DNA from: Brucella anthropi ATCC 49188
GTDB taxonomy: Bacteria; Pseudomonadota; Alphaproteobacteria; Rhizobiales; Rhizobiaceae
Reading direction: 5' to 3'
NCBI RefSeq assembly: GCF_000017405.1
Contig: NC_009668.1
Location: 310,001-374,000, forward strand
Length of the DNA stretch: 64,000 nt
Made by a program: the position numbers and the translations under genes. Positions 16,819 through 27,487 of the stretch are shown here, piece by piece; position 1 is the stretch's first letter; every line of letters begins with the position of its first letter. Below the pieces are notes generated by a model. It did not search any database and was not told where the DNA came from. It worked only from the letters and a program-made list of their open reading frames with translations.

Positions 16819-18210
16819 TCACTCTGGTGCAATCATTCTCTCTGCCCGCACCAGCCGCTCATAGTCTTCTGCCGACACCAATCCGCTCGCCAATGCTTCT
16901 TCACGTAAGGTCGTTCCATTCTTGTGCGCAGTCTTGGCGATCTTGGCTGCATTGTCATAACCGATCGCCGGAGCCAGCGCGGTCACAAGCATCAGCGAGC
17001 GGTCCAGCAGTTCCTTGATACGGTTCAGGTTCGGTTCGATTCCCTCCACACAATGATCGGCAAACGACACCATGGCATCACTGAGAATACGGATCGATTG
17101 CAGGACATTATATGCGATTACCGGTTTGAACACGTTAAGCTCGAAGTGACCTTGGCTTGCGGCGACCGTAATTGTGGTCTGGTTACCAAACACCTGTGTT
17201 GTGACCATAGTCAAAGCTTCTGCCTGGGTCGGATTGACCTTGCCCGGCATGATGGAGGAGCCGGGTTCGTTTTCCGGCAGTGACAGTTCACCAAGCCCGG
17301 AACGCGGACCCGAACCGAGGAAACGAATGTCATTCGCGATCTTGAAAAGGTCTGCCGCCAAAGCATTCAGGCTGCCATGGAAATTGAGGATAGCACCGTG
17401 GCTGGCAAGAGCCTCAAATTTGTTGGGCGCCGTCTTGAAAGGGAGGCCGGTAATTTCGCTCACGGCTTCAGCAAAGCCCGTATCGAAACCGATTGGCGCG
17501 TTCAGGCCCGTGCCGACTGCAGTCCCGCCTTGTGCGAGCAGAAAGACGTCTGCGAGCGATTGCTCGATGCGATGGCGCGCATATTCCAACGCGGCGCGAT
17601 ACCCGGAGAATTCCTGTCCCAATGTAACCGGCGTTGCATCCTGCGTATGGGTACGACCGATCTTGATGATATCCTTGAAGGCCTCTTCCTTGGCCTGGAG
17701 CGCCTTGGTCAGATGTTCAACCGCCGGATAAAGCCGATTGACAGCCTCAACTGCCGTGGCAACATGGATTGCCGTTGGGAAGCTATCATTGGACGACTGG
17801 CTCATATTCACGTGGTCATTGGGATGGACCGGCTTCTTGGACCCCATTTCACCACCGAGAAGTTCGATAGCCCGGTTTGAAATGACCTCGTTGGCATTCA
17901 TGTTCGATTGAGTTCCCGAACCAGTCTGCCAGACGACCAGCGGGAAGTGCTCGTCGAGCTTACCCTCGATAACTTCGGACGCCGCCACTGCAATTACTTG
18001 GCCGAGAACCGGATCGAGTTTGCCAAGCGCAATATTGGTTTCCGCTGCCGCGCGCTTGACGACACCCAGTGCGTGGACCAATGGAAGCGGCATGCGCTCC
18101 CCGCCGATCTTGAAGTTTTGCAACGAGCGTTGCGTCTGAGCGCCCCAGTAGCGGTCTGCAGGAACATCAATCGGTCCGAACGTATCTGTTTCGGTACGCG
18201 TAGCGGTCAT
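16819..18210 (-). CDS. fumC: class II fumarate hydratase
   Basis: 463 residues from the ATG at 18210 ([16 protein letters not shown]); the frame extends 14 codons further but the family starts here. Substrate-site elements are present: [13 protein letters not shown], the [14 protein letters not shown] block and the lyase signature [13 protein letters not shown]. FumC interconverts fumarate and malate in the TCA cycle and, lacking an iron-sulfur cluster, tolerates oxidative stress. It appears monocistronic or first in line with doxX. Confidence 0.95.
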   Translation of the reverse strand: MTATRTETDTFGPIDVPADRYWGAQTQRSLQNFKIGGERMPLPLVHALGVVKRAAAETNIALGKLDPVLGQVIAVAASEVIEGKLDEHFPLVVWQTGSGTQSNMNANEVISNRAIELLGGEMGSKKPVHPNDHVNMSQSSNDSFPTAIHVATAVEAVNRLYPAVEHLTKALQAKEEAFKDIIKIGRTHTQDATPVTLGQEFSGYRAALEYARHRIEQSLADVFLLAQGGTAVGTGLNAPIGFDTGFAEAVSEITGLPFKTAPNKFEALASHGAILNFHGSLNALAADLFKIANDIRFLGSGPRSGLGELSLPENEPGSSIMPGKVNPTQAEALTMVTTQVFGNQTTITVAASQGHFELNVFKPVIAYNVLQSIRILSDAMVSFADHCVEGIEPNLNRIKELLDRSLMLVTALAPAIGYDNAAKIAKTAHKNGTTLREEALASGLVSAEDYERLVRAERMIAPE

Positions 18211-18324
18211 TTCAGGTCTCCGGGTAATTGGACTCGAAACCGAGCCATCCAAAGCAAATATAGCACCGCCAGGTGCTTGGCGGGCTAATGTTTCTTCGTG
18301 AAACTTTTATAACGCAATCATTTG

Positions 18325-18347
18325 ATAAAACATGACTATAAAAGTCA
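18325..18347 (-). terminator. weak hairpin after the 18374 gene
   Basis: TGACT (18333-18337) and AGTCA (18343-18347) pair over a 5-nt loop; on the minus strand TGTTTTATC follows. A short stem, so only a possible terminator. Confidence 0.4.
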
Positions 18348-18373
18348 ATTTTTGCTGACCGGGACCTCCACGG

Positions 18374-18631
18374 TCAAGCGTCGTCCTCTTCGTCACCGTT
18401 ATCCGTTTCGGAAATCCAGGCGGTCGGTTCGATCTTGCGCTGAGTTTTGCTATCGGTGAACGTCCACCAGCCAGTATCTGTCTCATCCCACTGACCGCCA
18501 CCGGCCTGCAATTGGGCTAGCGTTCGATACTGCGCAATTGACTCATTACGCTGGTCATCTTCATCGGTCCAGACGACTGTTATCTTACGGCCGTCTTTCG
18601 GAGCTGAGGCGATAGGAAGTTCTTTGCGCAT
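18374..18631 (-). CDS. small acidic protein, function unknown
   Basis: 85 residues from the ATG at 18631, which has GGATGA 8 nt upstream; an ATG at 18667 would add 12 residues. The sequence starts MRKELPIASAPKDGRKITVVWTD, contains a Trp-rich WDETDTGWWTF and ends in an acidic run NGDEEDDA. I recognise no named family, though such short proteins with the APKDGR...VVW opening are common in Rhizobiales. It lies in the same direction as the flavin reductase, separated from it by a hairpin at 18685-18718. Confidence 0.65.
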   Translation of the reverse strand: MRKELPIASAPKDGRKITVVWTDEDDQRNESIAQYRTLAQLQAGGGQWDETDTGWWTFTDSKTQRKIEPTAWISETDNGDEEDDA

Positions 18632-18684
18632 ATGATCATCCATTACATTGTGACTGCGGATAATCATAGGGCATACAATGCTAG

Positions 18685-18718
18685 CGGCAAGCGGGAACTC
18701 TAACGTTCCGGCTTGCCG
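18685..18718 (-). terminator. hairpin after the flavin reductase gene
   Basis: GGCAAGC (18686-18692) pairs with GCTTGCC (18711-18717), with an inner GGAAC/GTTCC. It sits 7 nt past the stop of the minus-strand reductase gene. There is little T-run. Confidence 0.6.
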
Positions 18719-18724
18719 TCTTAT

Positions 18725-19285
18725 TCAGACGGCACGCGCCGACTTAAGTGCCTTGCCCCACCAAACCAACTGATCCAGCATGTTTTTGGCTGCTTCTGCC
18801 AGATGAGGGAAGTCGTCCAGCTTATTCTCGCCTTTGACGACGGCGAGATAATCAGGGAAAAGTATATGAACGCCGGTCTTGACTGACATAGAAGACATTT
18901 CGACTGCAATCATCCGCAGTTGTTCGACAGCGCGAGCGCCACCGACGCCACCATAGCCGACAAATCCCATTGGCTTCTGAATCCAGTCACCATAGTCGAT
19001 GGCGTTTTTTAGAACAGCAGTAGGAGCGTGATTGTATTCAGCCGCAGTCAGGATATAGGCGTCGAACTCGCGCAGCTTGTTTTTCCATTTGTCAGCAGTT
19101 TCTGCTTGTGCGGTCGTGGTGGAAGTGTCGCCATAGAAGCCCATCGGATAATCGGCGACATCGAGAATTTCCACGTCCAGTTCCGGGCGTTCTGCCACGA
19201 GTTTCGCAATCCACTGAGCAGGGACTGGAGCAAAACGCTGTTCACGTGTACTGCCGACGATGACGGCGACTTTGAGCTTAGACAT
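18725..19285 (-). CDS. NADPH-dependent FMN reductase / quinone reductase family
   Basis: 186 residues from the ATG at 19285 (MSKLKVAVIVGSTRE). The flavodoxin-like fold is visible: phosphate loop GSTREQRFAP at the start, AEYNHAPTAVLKNAIDYG in the middle (FMN ring contacts), then GYGGVGGARAVEQLR. Members reduce FMN, quinones, azo dyes or chromate with NAD(P)H. It is divergent from the HxlR regulator with 83 bp between; such pairs are often redox or electrophile responsive, so the regulator likely controls it. Confidence 0.88.
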   Translation of the reverse strand: MSKLKVAVIVGSTREQRFAPVPAQWIAKLVAERPELDVEILDVADYPMGFYGDTSTTTAQAETADKWKNKLREFDAYILTAAEYNHAPTAVLKNAIDYGDWIQKPMGFVGYGGVGGARAVEQLRMIAVEMSSMSVKTGVHILFPDYLAVVKGENKLDDFPHLAEAAKNMLDQLVWWGKALKSARAV

Positions 19286-19306
19286 TGATAGCACCTTTAA
19301 TTAGAA

Positions 19307-19346
19307 TGGTAACCGTTAGAAACTGACGCTATATAAGTGACTTACC
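19307..19346. promoter_or_regulatory. candidate operator region between flavin reductase and HxlR genes
   Basis: Two short perfect palindromes lie in the 83-bp divergent gap: TAACCGTTA (19310-19318) and TAAGTGACTTA (19334-19344). They are plausible binding sites for the HxlR protein. AAGGAGG at 19355-19361 is the hxlR ribosome site. Confidence 0.4.
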
Positions 19347-19368
19347 TAGCGCACAAGGAGGCACTTTT

Positions 19369-19764
19369 ATGAAACCCGGTGACTTCAAGGAAACCAGTGC
19401 ATGCAGGACCGTTGCGGATATTTTGTCTCGCGTGGGCGATAAATGGACGGTGCTTGTGGTGAGCTATCTCGGTAATCATCCAATGCGTTTCAACGAATTG
19501 CGTCGAAGCGTAGATGGTATTTCTCAGAAAATGCTGACGACGACGTTACGCAATCTGGAGCGAGATGGTTTCGTCACGCGTACGATCTTTCCGACAATTC
19601 CGCCCAAGGTCGAATATGAACTGACTGAAATGGGGAGCGATCTCTTGCGGCCTGTGCGCGCATTGGGTGAGTGGGCGATAGCCAATGAAGCAAAGGTAAT
19701 GATGGCCCGCGCACGTTATGACGCCTCGATATCAGGAAAGGCGCAGATTGACGCCGCAGAATAG
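19369..19764 (+). CDS. HxlR-family transcriptional regulator
   Basis: 131 residues with one winged helix-turn-helix of HxlR type: CRTVADILSRVGDKWTVLVVSYL, then RFNELRRSVDGISQKMLTTTLRNLERDGFV and a beta wing. Cys12 just before the first helix matches the position of the redox-sensing cysteine in YodB/HypR/QorR-type members, which respond to quinones or oxidants. The divergent flavin reductase gene supports that reading. It is inference until the cysteine is tested. The Shine-Dalgarno AAGGAGG confirms the ATG at 19369. Confidence 0.87.
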   Translation: MKPGDFKETSACRTVADILSRVGDKWTVLVVSYLGNHPMRFNELRRSVDGISQKMLTTTLRNLERDGFVTRTIFPTIPPKVEYELTEMGSDLLRPVRALGEWAIANEAKVMMARARYDASISGKAQIDAAE

Positions 19765-19789
19765 AAGCTGAATTTTTGGAAGTGCAAGT

Positions 19790-19817
19790 GGAAAGACAGG
19801 CCGAAGCCTGCCTTTCC
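19790..19817 (+). terminator. terminator after the HxlR gene
   Basis: GGAAAGACAGGC (19790-19801) pairs with GCCTGCCTTTCC (19806-19817), one mismatch, 4-nt loop CGAA. Little T-run follows. The rest of the 372-bp gap up to groEL holds the groEL terminator and the duplicated groEL tail; 19818-20001 shows nothing else. Confidence 0.6.
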
Positions 19818-20001
19818 TGTTGCCTGAGACAGGACTTCCAAAGTGCGGGGGCAAACAGGAAGTCCATCTCTGTGTCATTCGGGATTGACCATGATTGGTG
19901 GTTATGAGTCAATCAGAAGTTTCTAAAATAAAGACTTCGGTGCAGCAAAGCGCGAGCAGAGTAAATTTTTCATAAATCACAAACGGTTACGCAACGTAAA
20001 A

Positions 20002-20036
20002 AGAAAGGCGGCCCAAGGCCGCCTTTCTCGCATTTT
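20002..20036 (-). terminator. groEL operon terminator
   Basis: AAAGGCGGC (20014-20022) pairs with GCCGCCTTT (20028-20036). On the minus strand the hairpin is followed by CTTTTTACG, a good Rho-independent terminator about 100 nt after the groEL stop. Confidence 0.85.
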
Positions 20037-20047
20037 CATTAAAGTAA

Positions 20048-21807
<1,760 letters not shown>

Positions 21808-21884
21808 TTATGGTGAATTGGTTTGTGGTATATGATCGACTCCGTATGTAGGCCATATTAGCCGACGATACCGAGCCGGAGGCG

Positions 21885-22181
21885 TTAGCCGACAATACCC
21901 AAAATGTCGGATTCCTTCATGATCAGCAGGTCTTCGCCGCCGATCTTGACTTCGGTTCCCGACCACTTGCCGAACAGAACCTTGTCGCCAGCCTTGACTT
22001 CCAGAGCGATCAGCTTGCCAGCTTCGTCACGGGCGCCTGCGCCAACAGCGACGATTTCGCCTTCCTGCGGCTTTTCCTTGGCGGTGTCAGGGATGATGAT
22101 GCCGCCAGCGGTCTTGGCTTCCGATTCAACGCGACGAACGACGACGCGGTCATGAAGCGGGCGGAACTTGATATCAGCCAT
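21885..22181 (-). CDS. groES: co-chaperonin GroES
   Basis: 98 residues from the ATG at 22181 ([17 protein letters not shown]). The mobile loop [20 protein letters not shown] and the roof segment GEIVAVGAG are intact. GroES caps the GroEL ring. The gene is first in groES-groEL; upstream are a perfect CIRCE operator and a promoter, so HrcA repression and heat-shock sigma control are expected. Confidence 0.97.
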   Translation of the reverse strand: MADIKFRPLHDRVVVRRVESEAKTAGGIIIPDTAKEKPQEGEIVAVGAGARDEAGKLIALEVKAGDKVLFGKWSGTEVKIGGEDLLIMKESDILGIVG

Positions 22182-22243
22182 GGTATAACCCTTGGTGTTA
22201 TAGACGTTGAACCCTGTTAACGGATCGAGCCGATCCGCGCTTG

Positions 22244-22270
22244 TTAGCACTCATCATGTGAGAGTGCTAA
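22244..22270 (-). promoter_or_regulatory. CIRCE operator (HrcA site)
   Basis: TTAGCACTC-N9-GAGTGCTAA, a perfect match to the CIRCE consensus, 62 bp upstream of groES. HrcA represses heat-shock operons through this element; the hrcA gene is not in the window. Confidence 0.95.
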
Positions 22271-22279
22271 CGTGGCTCT

Positions 22280-22308
22280 GAGATAGAAGCCGGACCTTAT
22301 CTTGTCAA
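22280..22308 (-). promoter_or_regulatory. groES-groEL promoter
   Basis: On the minus strand TTGACA (22308-22303) and TATCTC (22285-22280) are 17 nt apart, just upstream of CIRCE. The CTTGACA...CTATCT layout also fits the alphaproteobacterial RpoH consensus, so both sigma factors may use it. Confidence 0.65.
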
Positions 22309-22421
22309 GATTGCCTGAGAAATTTGACAGACGAATGATGGTTAATTTGCACCATCCTTAACGCGGAGCGGCCACGGGTTGACTATGTCCGATCCGGCAT
22401 ATGGTGATGTCGTTGGCAATA

Positions 22422-24338
22422 TCAATCCACAATGCGCAAATTGGAGAGTTCGTCGCCGATCTGCCTGAATGTTTCGCTTAGTTCACCGCCGGTTGAGTTC
22501 CAGAAAAGCTTGGCTGGTCTGCCGCTCTCCGTGCGAACGCGCGAGTTTGAAGAGCAGGATCTCAACAGATCTATTTGTGCTTTCTCGGTGCTGTTCGTCT
22601 CGCTGAGATCCAATGCGACTGTCATAACGATGATATTGGCTGACTTGGCGTTGTCGCAGAGCTTTGCAAAACGCGCATTCATAGCCTTCGTATATGTACT
22701 GTTATTTTGCGAAACCGAAACGCCGCTTTCCTGAAATAAACGGGCCTGGCTGTAGTGTTTGGTTATGCGAGCAGTGTAGCCGTGCGCTGAATAGTAGGAA
22801 AAGTTTGCAGCTCTGTCGGGACCCGAGCCAGCCAGTCCGTCATATTTATAATAGGTGTTGGCGCCGTCGGTCAGCACGATCACAACTTTATCATTGCCGC
22901 GTTCGGTCGAAGGCCGGGCTTCTGTAAACGGTGCTCCTCGGACGATCGTTCGCCAGCCCCAGGCCATAGCCTCGGGAACATTCGTACCGCCGCTTGGTAC
23001 CATCGCCTTGATTGCGGTTTGAATTGTTTTCATCCCCTGTTCGGTAGTGACGTCCGTCAATGGGGTGAGAGGTGATGATGTGCAGCTATAGTTGGGGCCA
23101 CCATCATTCGATCTGCCACCTCGGTAAATCTTGTCGAGGGAATCGCGCAGATAGTATTTCTTGAGATCGCTTTGCCGGGGCGAGTAAGCCAAGGATGTGT
23201 CGTCTTGCCACCAGCTGTTCAAAACGGTGGAAGTGACGTTTCCCCTGCTATCGGTATTGTAGTACTCGGCCGGGCCGAACATGGGGACAAATAATGTGTC
23301 TGGGTTGTTGTCAGAAGGAGGCGTTACATCCAGCGCATAGGTGCCCGGACGAGACTCGACACAACCCTGCCAAGGGAGCCAAGTCTCTTTCGATCGCAGG
23401 GAAAGGTCGGCATAAAGTTCTGCACGCGAATAAGGTTTGTTATTGCGTTCTCCCCAGCCAGTTCCGGATTTGTAGTATCGCCCGCTGCCTACCGGCTTTT
23501 CTTCTATCTTGCGTGTACTGTCGATGGTGACAGGCAGCGTAAAGTTTTCGAGATTGACGGGAGACCTGCCTTCCGGATCCATCCAGGCTGCGTTCAAATA
23601 TTGCGGGCCGACATTTACTGAACCAGCAAAGGGAACGAGTGAAAATTGCACAGGGTTTTCAACGTGGGTTATGAGCGTGGATTGCGCGGCCATTGTCTCC
23701 ACGAGCTGTGAGGCGGCTTCTTTCAGAAGGTCGATGCGCTTTTTTGTCGACCCGCTTCTGGTTTCATCCATGGAGCGGGAATTGTCGAGAACGAGAGCGA
23801 CTTCAATCGTGTTCTTAAGCCTGACCGAAGAGCTGAGCGTATATTGGTTTTGATCCCAATCATCTCCTGTAAGGCGAGAAGCAATGACACCAAACAGGGA
23901 CTTATAAGTGAATCCAGCGGTCGCCTGTATCTGTTGATCAGTTGTTTTATCTTTGGGAAAAGCGACGTCGAAATTGACCGCATCTGCGCTCAGTGCGGTA
24001 AGGTTGGCGGTAAAAACTTGCGCACCGTAGACCTGCACGACAGTTTGACTTTCGCCAGTGGAAAATCTCCTACCCACAGCAAGTGCCGCAGCATCGAGCG
24101 AAGCCTGCACATTGTTGCGCACGCGCATGAGATTGGCGGAGTCGACTGCAACCATGCCGGCAAGCAACAGGGGCACCAGCACCAAAGCCATTATCATCGC
24201 AAAATTACCGCGCTCGTCTTTGGCAAAGCGCAGGCTCATGGGTTGAGTCAAATGGCGAAAACTACGCAGCGCAAGACTGCTGGTTTGAGTGATCCAGTTT
24301 TTCAATGTAGCCCCCGCCGACGGTTGTGTCTGCGACAC
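22422..24338 (-). CDS. TadG-like pilus-associated protein with a von Willebrand A domain
   Basis: 638 residues. After a 40-residue cytoplasmic start, DERGNFAMIMALVLVPLLLAG gives the TadE/TadG-type membrane anchor (about 41-66), followed by the NNVQASLDAAALA helix. A VWA domain begins near 178 with the metal site Asp185-x-Ser187-x-Ser189 (DNSRS) and runs to the C-terminus, broken by a long Ser/Tyr/Gly-rich insert. TadG proteins assist Flp pilus assembly on the periplasmic side, but no other tad or flp gene is near. The product is probably envelope-located; the role is unknown. Confidence 0.8.
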   Translation of the reverse strand: MSQTQPSAGATLKNWITQTSSLALRSFRHLTQPMSLRFAKDERGNFAMIMALVLVPLLLAGMVAVDSANLMRVRNNVQASLDAAALAVGRRFSTGESQTVVQVYGAQVFTANLTALSADAVNFDVAFPKDKTTDQQIQATAGFTYKSLFGVIASRLTGDDWDQNQYTLSSSVRLKNTIEVALVLDNSRSMDETRSGSTKKRIDLLKEAASQLVETMAAQSTLITHVENPVQFSLVPFAGSVNVGPQYLNAAWMDPEGRSPVNLENFTLPVTIDSTRKIEEKPVGSGRYYKSGTGWGERNNKPYSRAELYADLSLRSKETWLPWQGCVESRPGTYALDVTPPSDNNPDTLFVPMFGPAEYYNTDSRGNVTSTVLNSWWQDDTSLAYSPRQSDLKKYYLRDSLDKIYRGGRSNDGGPNYSCTSSPLTPLTDVTTEQGMKTIQTAIKAMVPSGGTNVPEAMAWGWRTIVRGAPFTEARPSTERGNDKVVIVLTDGANTYYKYDGLAGSGPDRAANFSYYSAHGYTARITKHYSQARLFQESGVSVSQNNSTYTKAMNARFAKLCDNAKSANIIVMTVALDLSETNSTEKAQIDLLRSCSSNSRVRTESGRPAKLFWNSTGGELSETFRQIGDELSNLRIVD

Positions 24339-24582
24339 ATGAAATGAAAGGTTGTATCCGCTCCTACCAGCATCTTTCTAACAGTCAGTCACGAAGCACG
24401 GTAAATGATCGGTGAAATCACCTATGGGATAATTGGACGCGCTTTGCCGGTCGGATATCCAGGCCAAAGACCGTGACAGATGTGATTGGCTGCGTTAGAT
24501 GGAGCGCTGGCTGCCTTCTCGGCAGTCTTAAAGACACCCTATAGCGGTTCTCGCCTTACCGATGGATTATCAAGAGGAAACC

Positions 24583-25431
24583 ATGAAGCAGCTCGAACGC
24601 CTCGACGATCTGACCGACCAGTACGATGTGCTCTTCTGTGATGTATGGGGCGTGGTGCATAACGGTGAAGCCGCGTATCCGGCTGCAATCGAGGCGCTAA
24701 AGCGCGCGCGCGCCAAGGGTGTTACGGTCATTCTGGTGACGAATTCTCCAAGGCCTCATCCTGATGTCGAAAAGCAGATGTTGGGTCTTGGCGTTCCCGC
24801 CGATGCCTATGATCGTGTGGTCACGTCCGGCGATGTAACCCGTGATCTGATCGCCGAAGGTCCGCGCAAGGTGTTTCACATCGGCTGTGAGCGCGAGTTG
24901 ACCATCTATGACGGTCTCGATGTTGAATTGGTCGAAGAATTCGAAGCTTCGGGGGTCGTCTGCACCGGACTTTATGATGATGAAAGTGAAACACCGGACG
25001 ATTATAAGGAATTGCTGGTCCGACTACGCTCGCGCAATCTTCCGTTCATCTGTGCCAATCCGGACATTATGGTTGAGCGCGGTACGCGGCTGATCTGGTG
25101 CGCTGGTGCCCTTGCGCGCGAATATGGCCAGCTCGGCGGACGCACTCTTATAGCTGGAAAGCCGCATCGCCCGATTTACGAGGCAGCACTGAGGTTCGCT
25201 GAAGAGATCCGCGGTGAGACAGTCGAGAAAAGCCGGATTCTCGGTATCGGAGACGGTGTCTTGACCGATGTGAAGGGAGCTGCCGATTTCGGACTGGATG
25301 TGCTCTACATCTCCGGCGGAGTTCATGCTGCGGATTATACGACCGATGGCACGGTTGACATTGCCCGAATGGAAGCGTTTCTCCAGAAGCATGGCAATCG
25401 TCCGGTTGCTGCGCTTAATGCGCTTGTTTGA
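24583..25431 (+). CDS. HAD-superfamily class IIA hydrolase
   Basis: 282 residues from the ATG at 24583, with AGAGGAAA before it. HAD motif I is DVWGVVHNG with the nucleophile Asp20; the usual second Asp is Trp22, which is the norm in this Rhizobiales subfamily (TIGR01459-type) rather than a defect. Motif II is VTNSP, and the late GIGDGVLTDVKGAADFGLD holds motif IV and the metal site. The class IIA cap suggests sugar phosphates or nucleotides as substrates. It is immediately followed by ribF (42 bp, with overlap of the longer ribF frame), so it may act in flavin phosphate metabolism. Confidence 0.85.
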   Translation: MKQLERLDDLTDQYDVLFCDVWGVVHNGEAAYPAAIEALKRARAKGVTVILVTNSPRPHPDVEKQMLGLGVPADAYDRVVTSGDVTRDLIAEGPRKVFHIGCERELTIYDGLDVELVEEFEASGVVCTGLYDDESETPDDYKELLVRLRSRNLPFICANPDIMVERGTRLIWCAGALAREYGQLGGRTLIAGKPHRPIYEAALRFAEEIRGETVEKSRILGIGDGVLTDVKGAADFGLDVLYISGGVHAADYTTDGTVDIARMEAFLQKHGNRPVAALNALV

Positions 25432-25472
25432 GCACGAGCAATCTCGTTACGACCAACGAAGTTCGGATCACA

Positions 25473-26462
25473 ATGACCCCATCCAGCTTTCAGCGCCTTT
25501 CTGGAACGGATTCTTTACCGGAACGCCTGCAGAATTGTGTCGTGGCAATCGGTAATTTCGATGGTGTCCATCGCGGCCATCAGGCTGTTCTGGAGCGCGC
25601 GCTGGAGATTGCTGAAAAAAGCGATCTGCCAGCAGTAGTCCTGACTTTTGAGCCGCACCCGCGTAGCTTCTTCAAGCCAGATGCGCCGATCGATCGTTTG
25701 ACCGCAGCAGCAAAGAAGGCTGAGATTCTGCGTCTGATGGGTTTTGATGCGGTCGTCGAGCAACCATTTACCGGTGAGTTCTCGTCTCGCTCTGCGGAGG
25801 ACTTCGTTGAACACATTCTGGTTGAAAGATTGCAAGCAAGCTGTGTGGTCACCGGTTATGATTTTCATTTCGGCAAGGGCCGGCGCGGAACACCGGAATT
25901 TCTTCAGAAAGCTGGAGAAAAAGCCGGTTTCACGGTTACACTTGTCGACGCCTTTTCAGACGAAGGCGATAACCTCGTCTCATCGACCCGCATAAGAAAT
26001 CTGCTTTGCGAAGGGGACGTCGTTCAAGCAGCGGGACTTCTTGGTTATCGCTATATGGCTTGCGGTAAAGTTATTCACGGCAAGAAGCTCGGACGTACGC
26101 TTGGATTTCCGACCGCGAACATGCAAATCGACGCGCAAGCGGGCTTAAAGCACGGAATCTATGCTGTCAGGTTCAGGCGTGAGAACGGCGATCTTTATGA
26201 CGGGGTTGCGAGTTTTGGTCGTCGGCCAACCGTCGACAGTGACGGTACGCCTCTGCTTGAAACATTTCTTTTTGATTTTTCGGGCGACCTTTATGGTGAG
26301 ATCGCTTGTGTATCCTTCTTTGGCTTTCTGCGCGGGGAAATCAAGTTTGATGGCCTTGATCCGCTTATCGATCAGATGAAGCGCGATGACGCAGAGGCAC
26401 GAGCCCTGCTTGCAAGTGCAAAGCCACTGTCAGAACTGGATCGCTTGCTTTCTTTTGAGTGA
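25473..26462 (+). CDS. ribF: bifunctional riboflavin kinase / FAD synthetase
   Basis: 329 residues from the ATG at 25473; an in-frame GTG-type start near 25428 would overlap the HAD gene. The N-terminal nucleotidyl transferase has GNFDGVHRGHQ (27-37) and a late SSTRIRNLL; the C-terminal flavokinase has GRTLGFPTANM and the GVASFGRRPT strand. The enzyme makes FMN from riboflavin and then FAD. It lies directly after the HAD hydrolase gene. Confidence 0.93.
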   Translation: MTPSSFQRLSGTDSLPERLQNCVVAIGNFDGVHRGHQAVLERALEIAEKSDLPAVVLTFEPHPRSFFKPDAPIDRLTAAAKKAEILRLMGFDAVVEQPFTGEFSSRSAEDFVEHILVERLQASCVVTGYDFHFGKGRRGTPEFLQKAGEKAGFTVTLVDAFSDEGDNLVSSTRIRNLLCEGDVVQAAGLLGYRYMACGKVIHGKKLGRTLGFPTANMQIDAQAGLKHGIYAVRFRRENGDLYDGVASFGRRPTVDSDGTPLLETFLFDFSGDLYGEIACVSFFGFLRGEIKFDGLDPLIDQMKRDDAEARALLASAKPLSELDRLLSFE

Positions 26463-26577
26463 GGCGAAGTCCTGGTTTCGTTTTCCACTTAAGATTTAAA
26501 TCAAATTTTACTTATTCTCGACAAAAAGTGATAAATGCCTCAAAATTTGTTGGGGGCGCTTTTTGTTGGAGTTTAAT

Positions 26578-27423
26578 GTGGCACGTATTGTTCCTCTGGC
26601 GCTCGTTGCAGGTGCCGCATTCCTAACGAGTAGTTCGCTCGCTTTCTCCGCCGATGTACAGCAAACCGATATTTATGCGGCGGAAACCGTTCAGCCCGCT
26701 CGCAAGCATTTCTGGTCCGGCGATTGGTATCTCAAGGTCGGCGCGGCAGGCCTCGTCGCTCCAAAGTTCGAAGGCTCGAACAAATATCGCTTTTCTGCCC
26801 AGCCGCTGATCTCACTCGGCCGACAGGGGCAGGCGACGCGCTTCTCATCGCGAAATGACAACGTATCCTTCGCGTTGATCGACAATGACCGTTTCCGCGT
26901 GGGGCTCGCCGGTAAGCTGTTGTTCGAAAGGGATGACGATATTCATGGCCTGAAAGACACGAAGTTTGGTGGTGAAGCAGGTGCTTTTGTCGACGTCTAC
27001 CCGACCGACTGGTTGCGTGTGCGTGGCGAAGTGCGTCACGGTATCCGTGCGCATAATGGCGTCGTAGCCGATATTGCTGCCGATGCATTCTATGATGTTA
27101 CGCCGACTGTTCGTGTGTCGGGTGGTCCGCGTGCGACTTTCGCATCAAAGGATTACTTCAAAACCTATTTCGGCGTCGATGCCGAGGAAGCGGTTGCGTC
27201 GGGACTTTCCGAATATAGTCCGGGCGGTGGCTTCAAGTCAGCTGGTGTTGGTGGTGCAATTACCTGGAAGACAACCGACAAGATCGATACGAGCCTGTTT
27301 GGTGAGTACAGTCGTCTGCAAGGTTCGGCAAAGGATTCAAGCATCGTGAAGGAACGCGGCTCCCCGGACCAGTTCATGGTCGGCGTTTCTGCGACTTATC
27401 GTTTCGATTTCTCGCTGGACTGA
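26578..27423 (+). CDS. MipA/OmpV-family outer membrane protein
   Basis: 281 residues if the GTG at 26578 is used, which has TTGGAG 6 nt before; a TTG at 26563 is the alternative. A signal peptide (VPLALVAGAAFLTSSSLAFSA) is followed by a beta-rich chain with the family's WYLKVGAAGLVAPKFEGSN block and a C-terminal ATYRFDFSLD typical of outer-membrane barrels. Members are linked to murein-synthesis scaffolds (MipA) or antigens (OmpV). The upstream 115 bp are very AT-rich and probably hold its promoter. Confidence 0.82.
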   Translation: MARIVPLALVAGAAFLTSSSLAFSADVQQTDIYAAETVQPARKHFWSGDWYLKVGAAGLVAPKFEGSNKYRFSAQPLISLGRQGQATRFSSRNDNVSFALIDNDRFRVGLAGKLLFERDDDIHGLKDTKFGGEAGAFVDVYPTDWLRVRGEVRHGIRAHNGVVADIAADAFYDVTPTVRVSGGPRATFASKDYFKTYFGVDAEEAVASGLSEYSPGGGFKSAGVGGAITWKTTDKIDTSLFGEYSRLQGSAKDSSIVKERGSPDQFMVGVSATYRFDFSLD

Positions 27424-27450
27424 CCTCAACGGTATCAATGTGAACACTTT

Positions 27451-27487
27451 CAGGGGCAGGGATGCAGTTTTATTGCGTCTTTGCCCC
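27451..27487 (+). terminator. hairpin after the MipA gene
   Basis: AGGGGCA (27451-27457) pairs with TGCCCCT (27481-27487), with an inner GATGCA/TGCGTC stem. No clear T-run follows, so termination strength is uncertain. Confidence 0.5.

Noticed and set aside
24583..25431. HAD hydrolase with a missing catalytic Asp in motif I
   Set aside because: The Trp in DVWG is typical of this HAD IIA subfamily, so it is not a loss in this strain.
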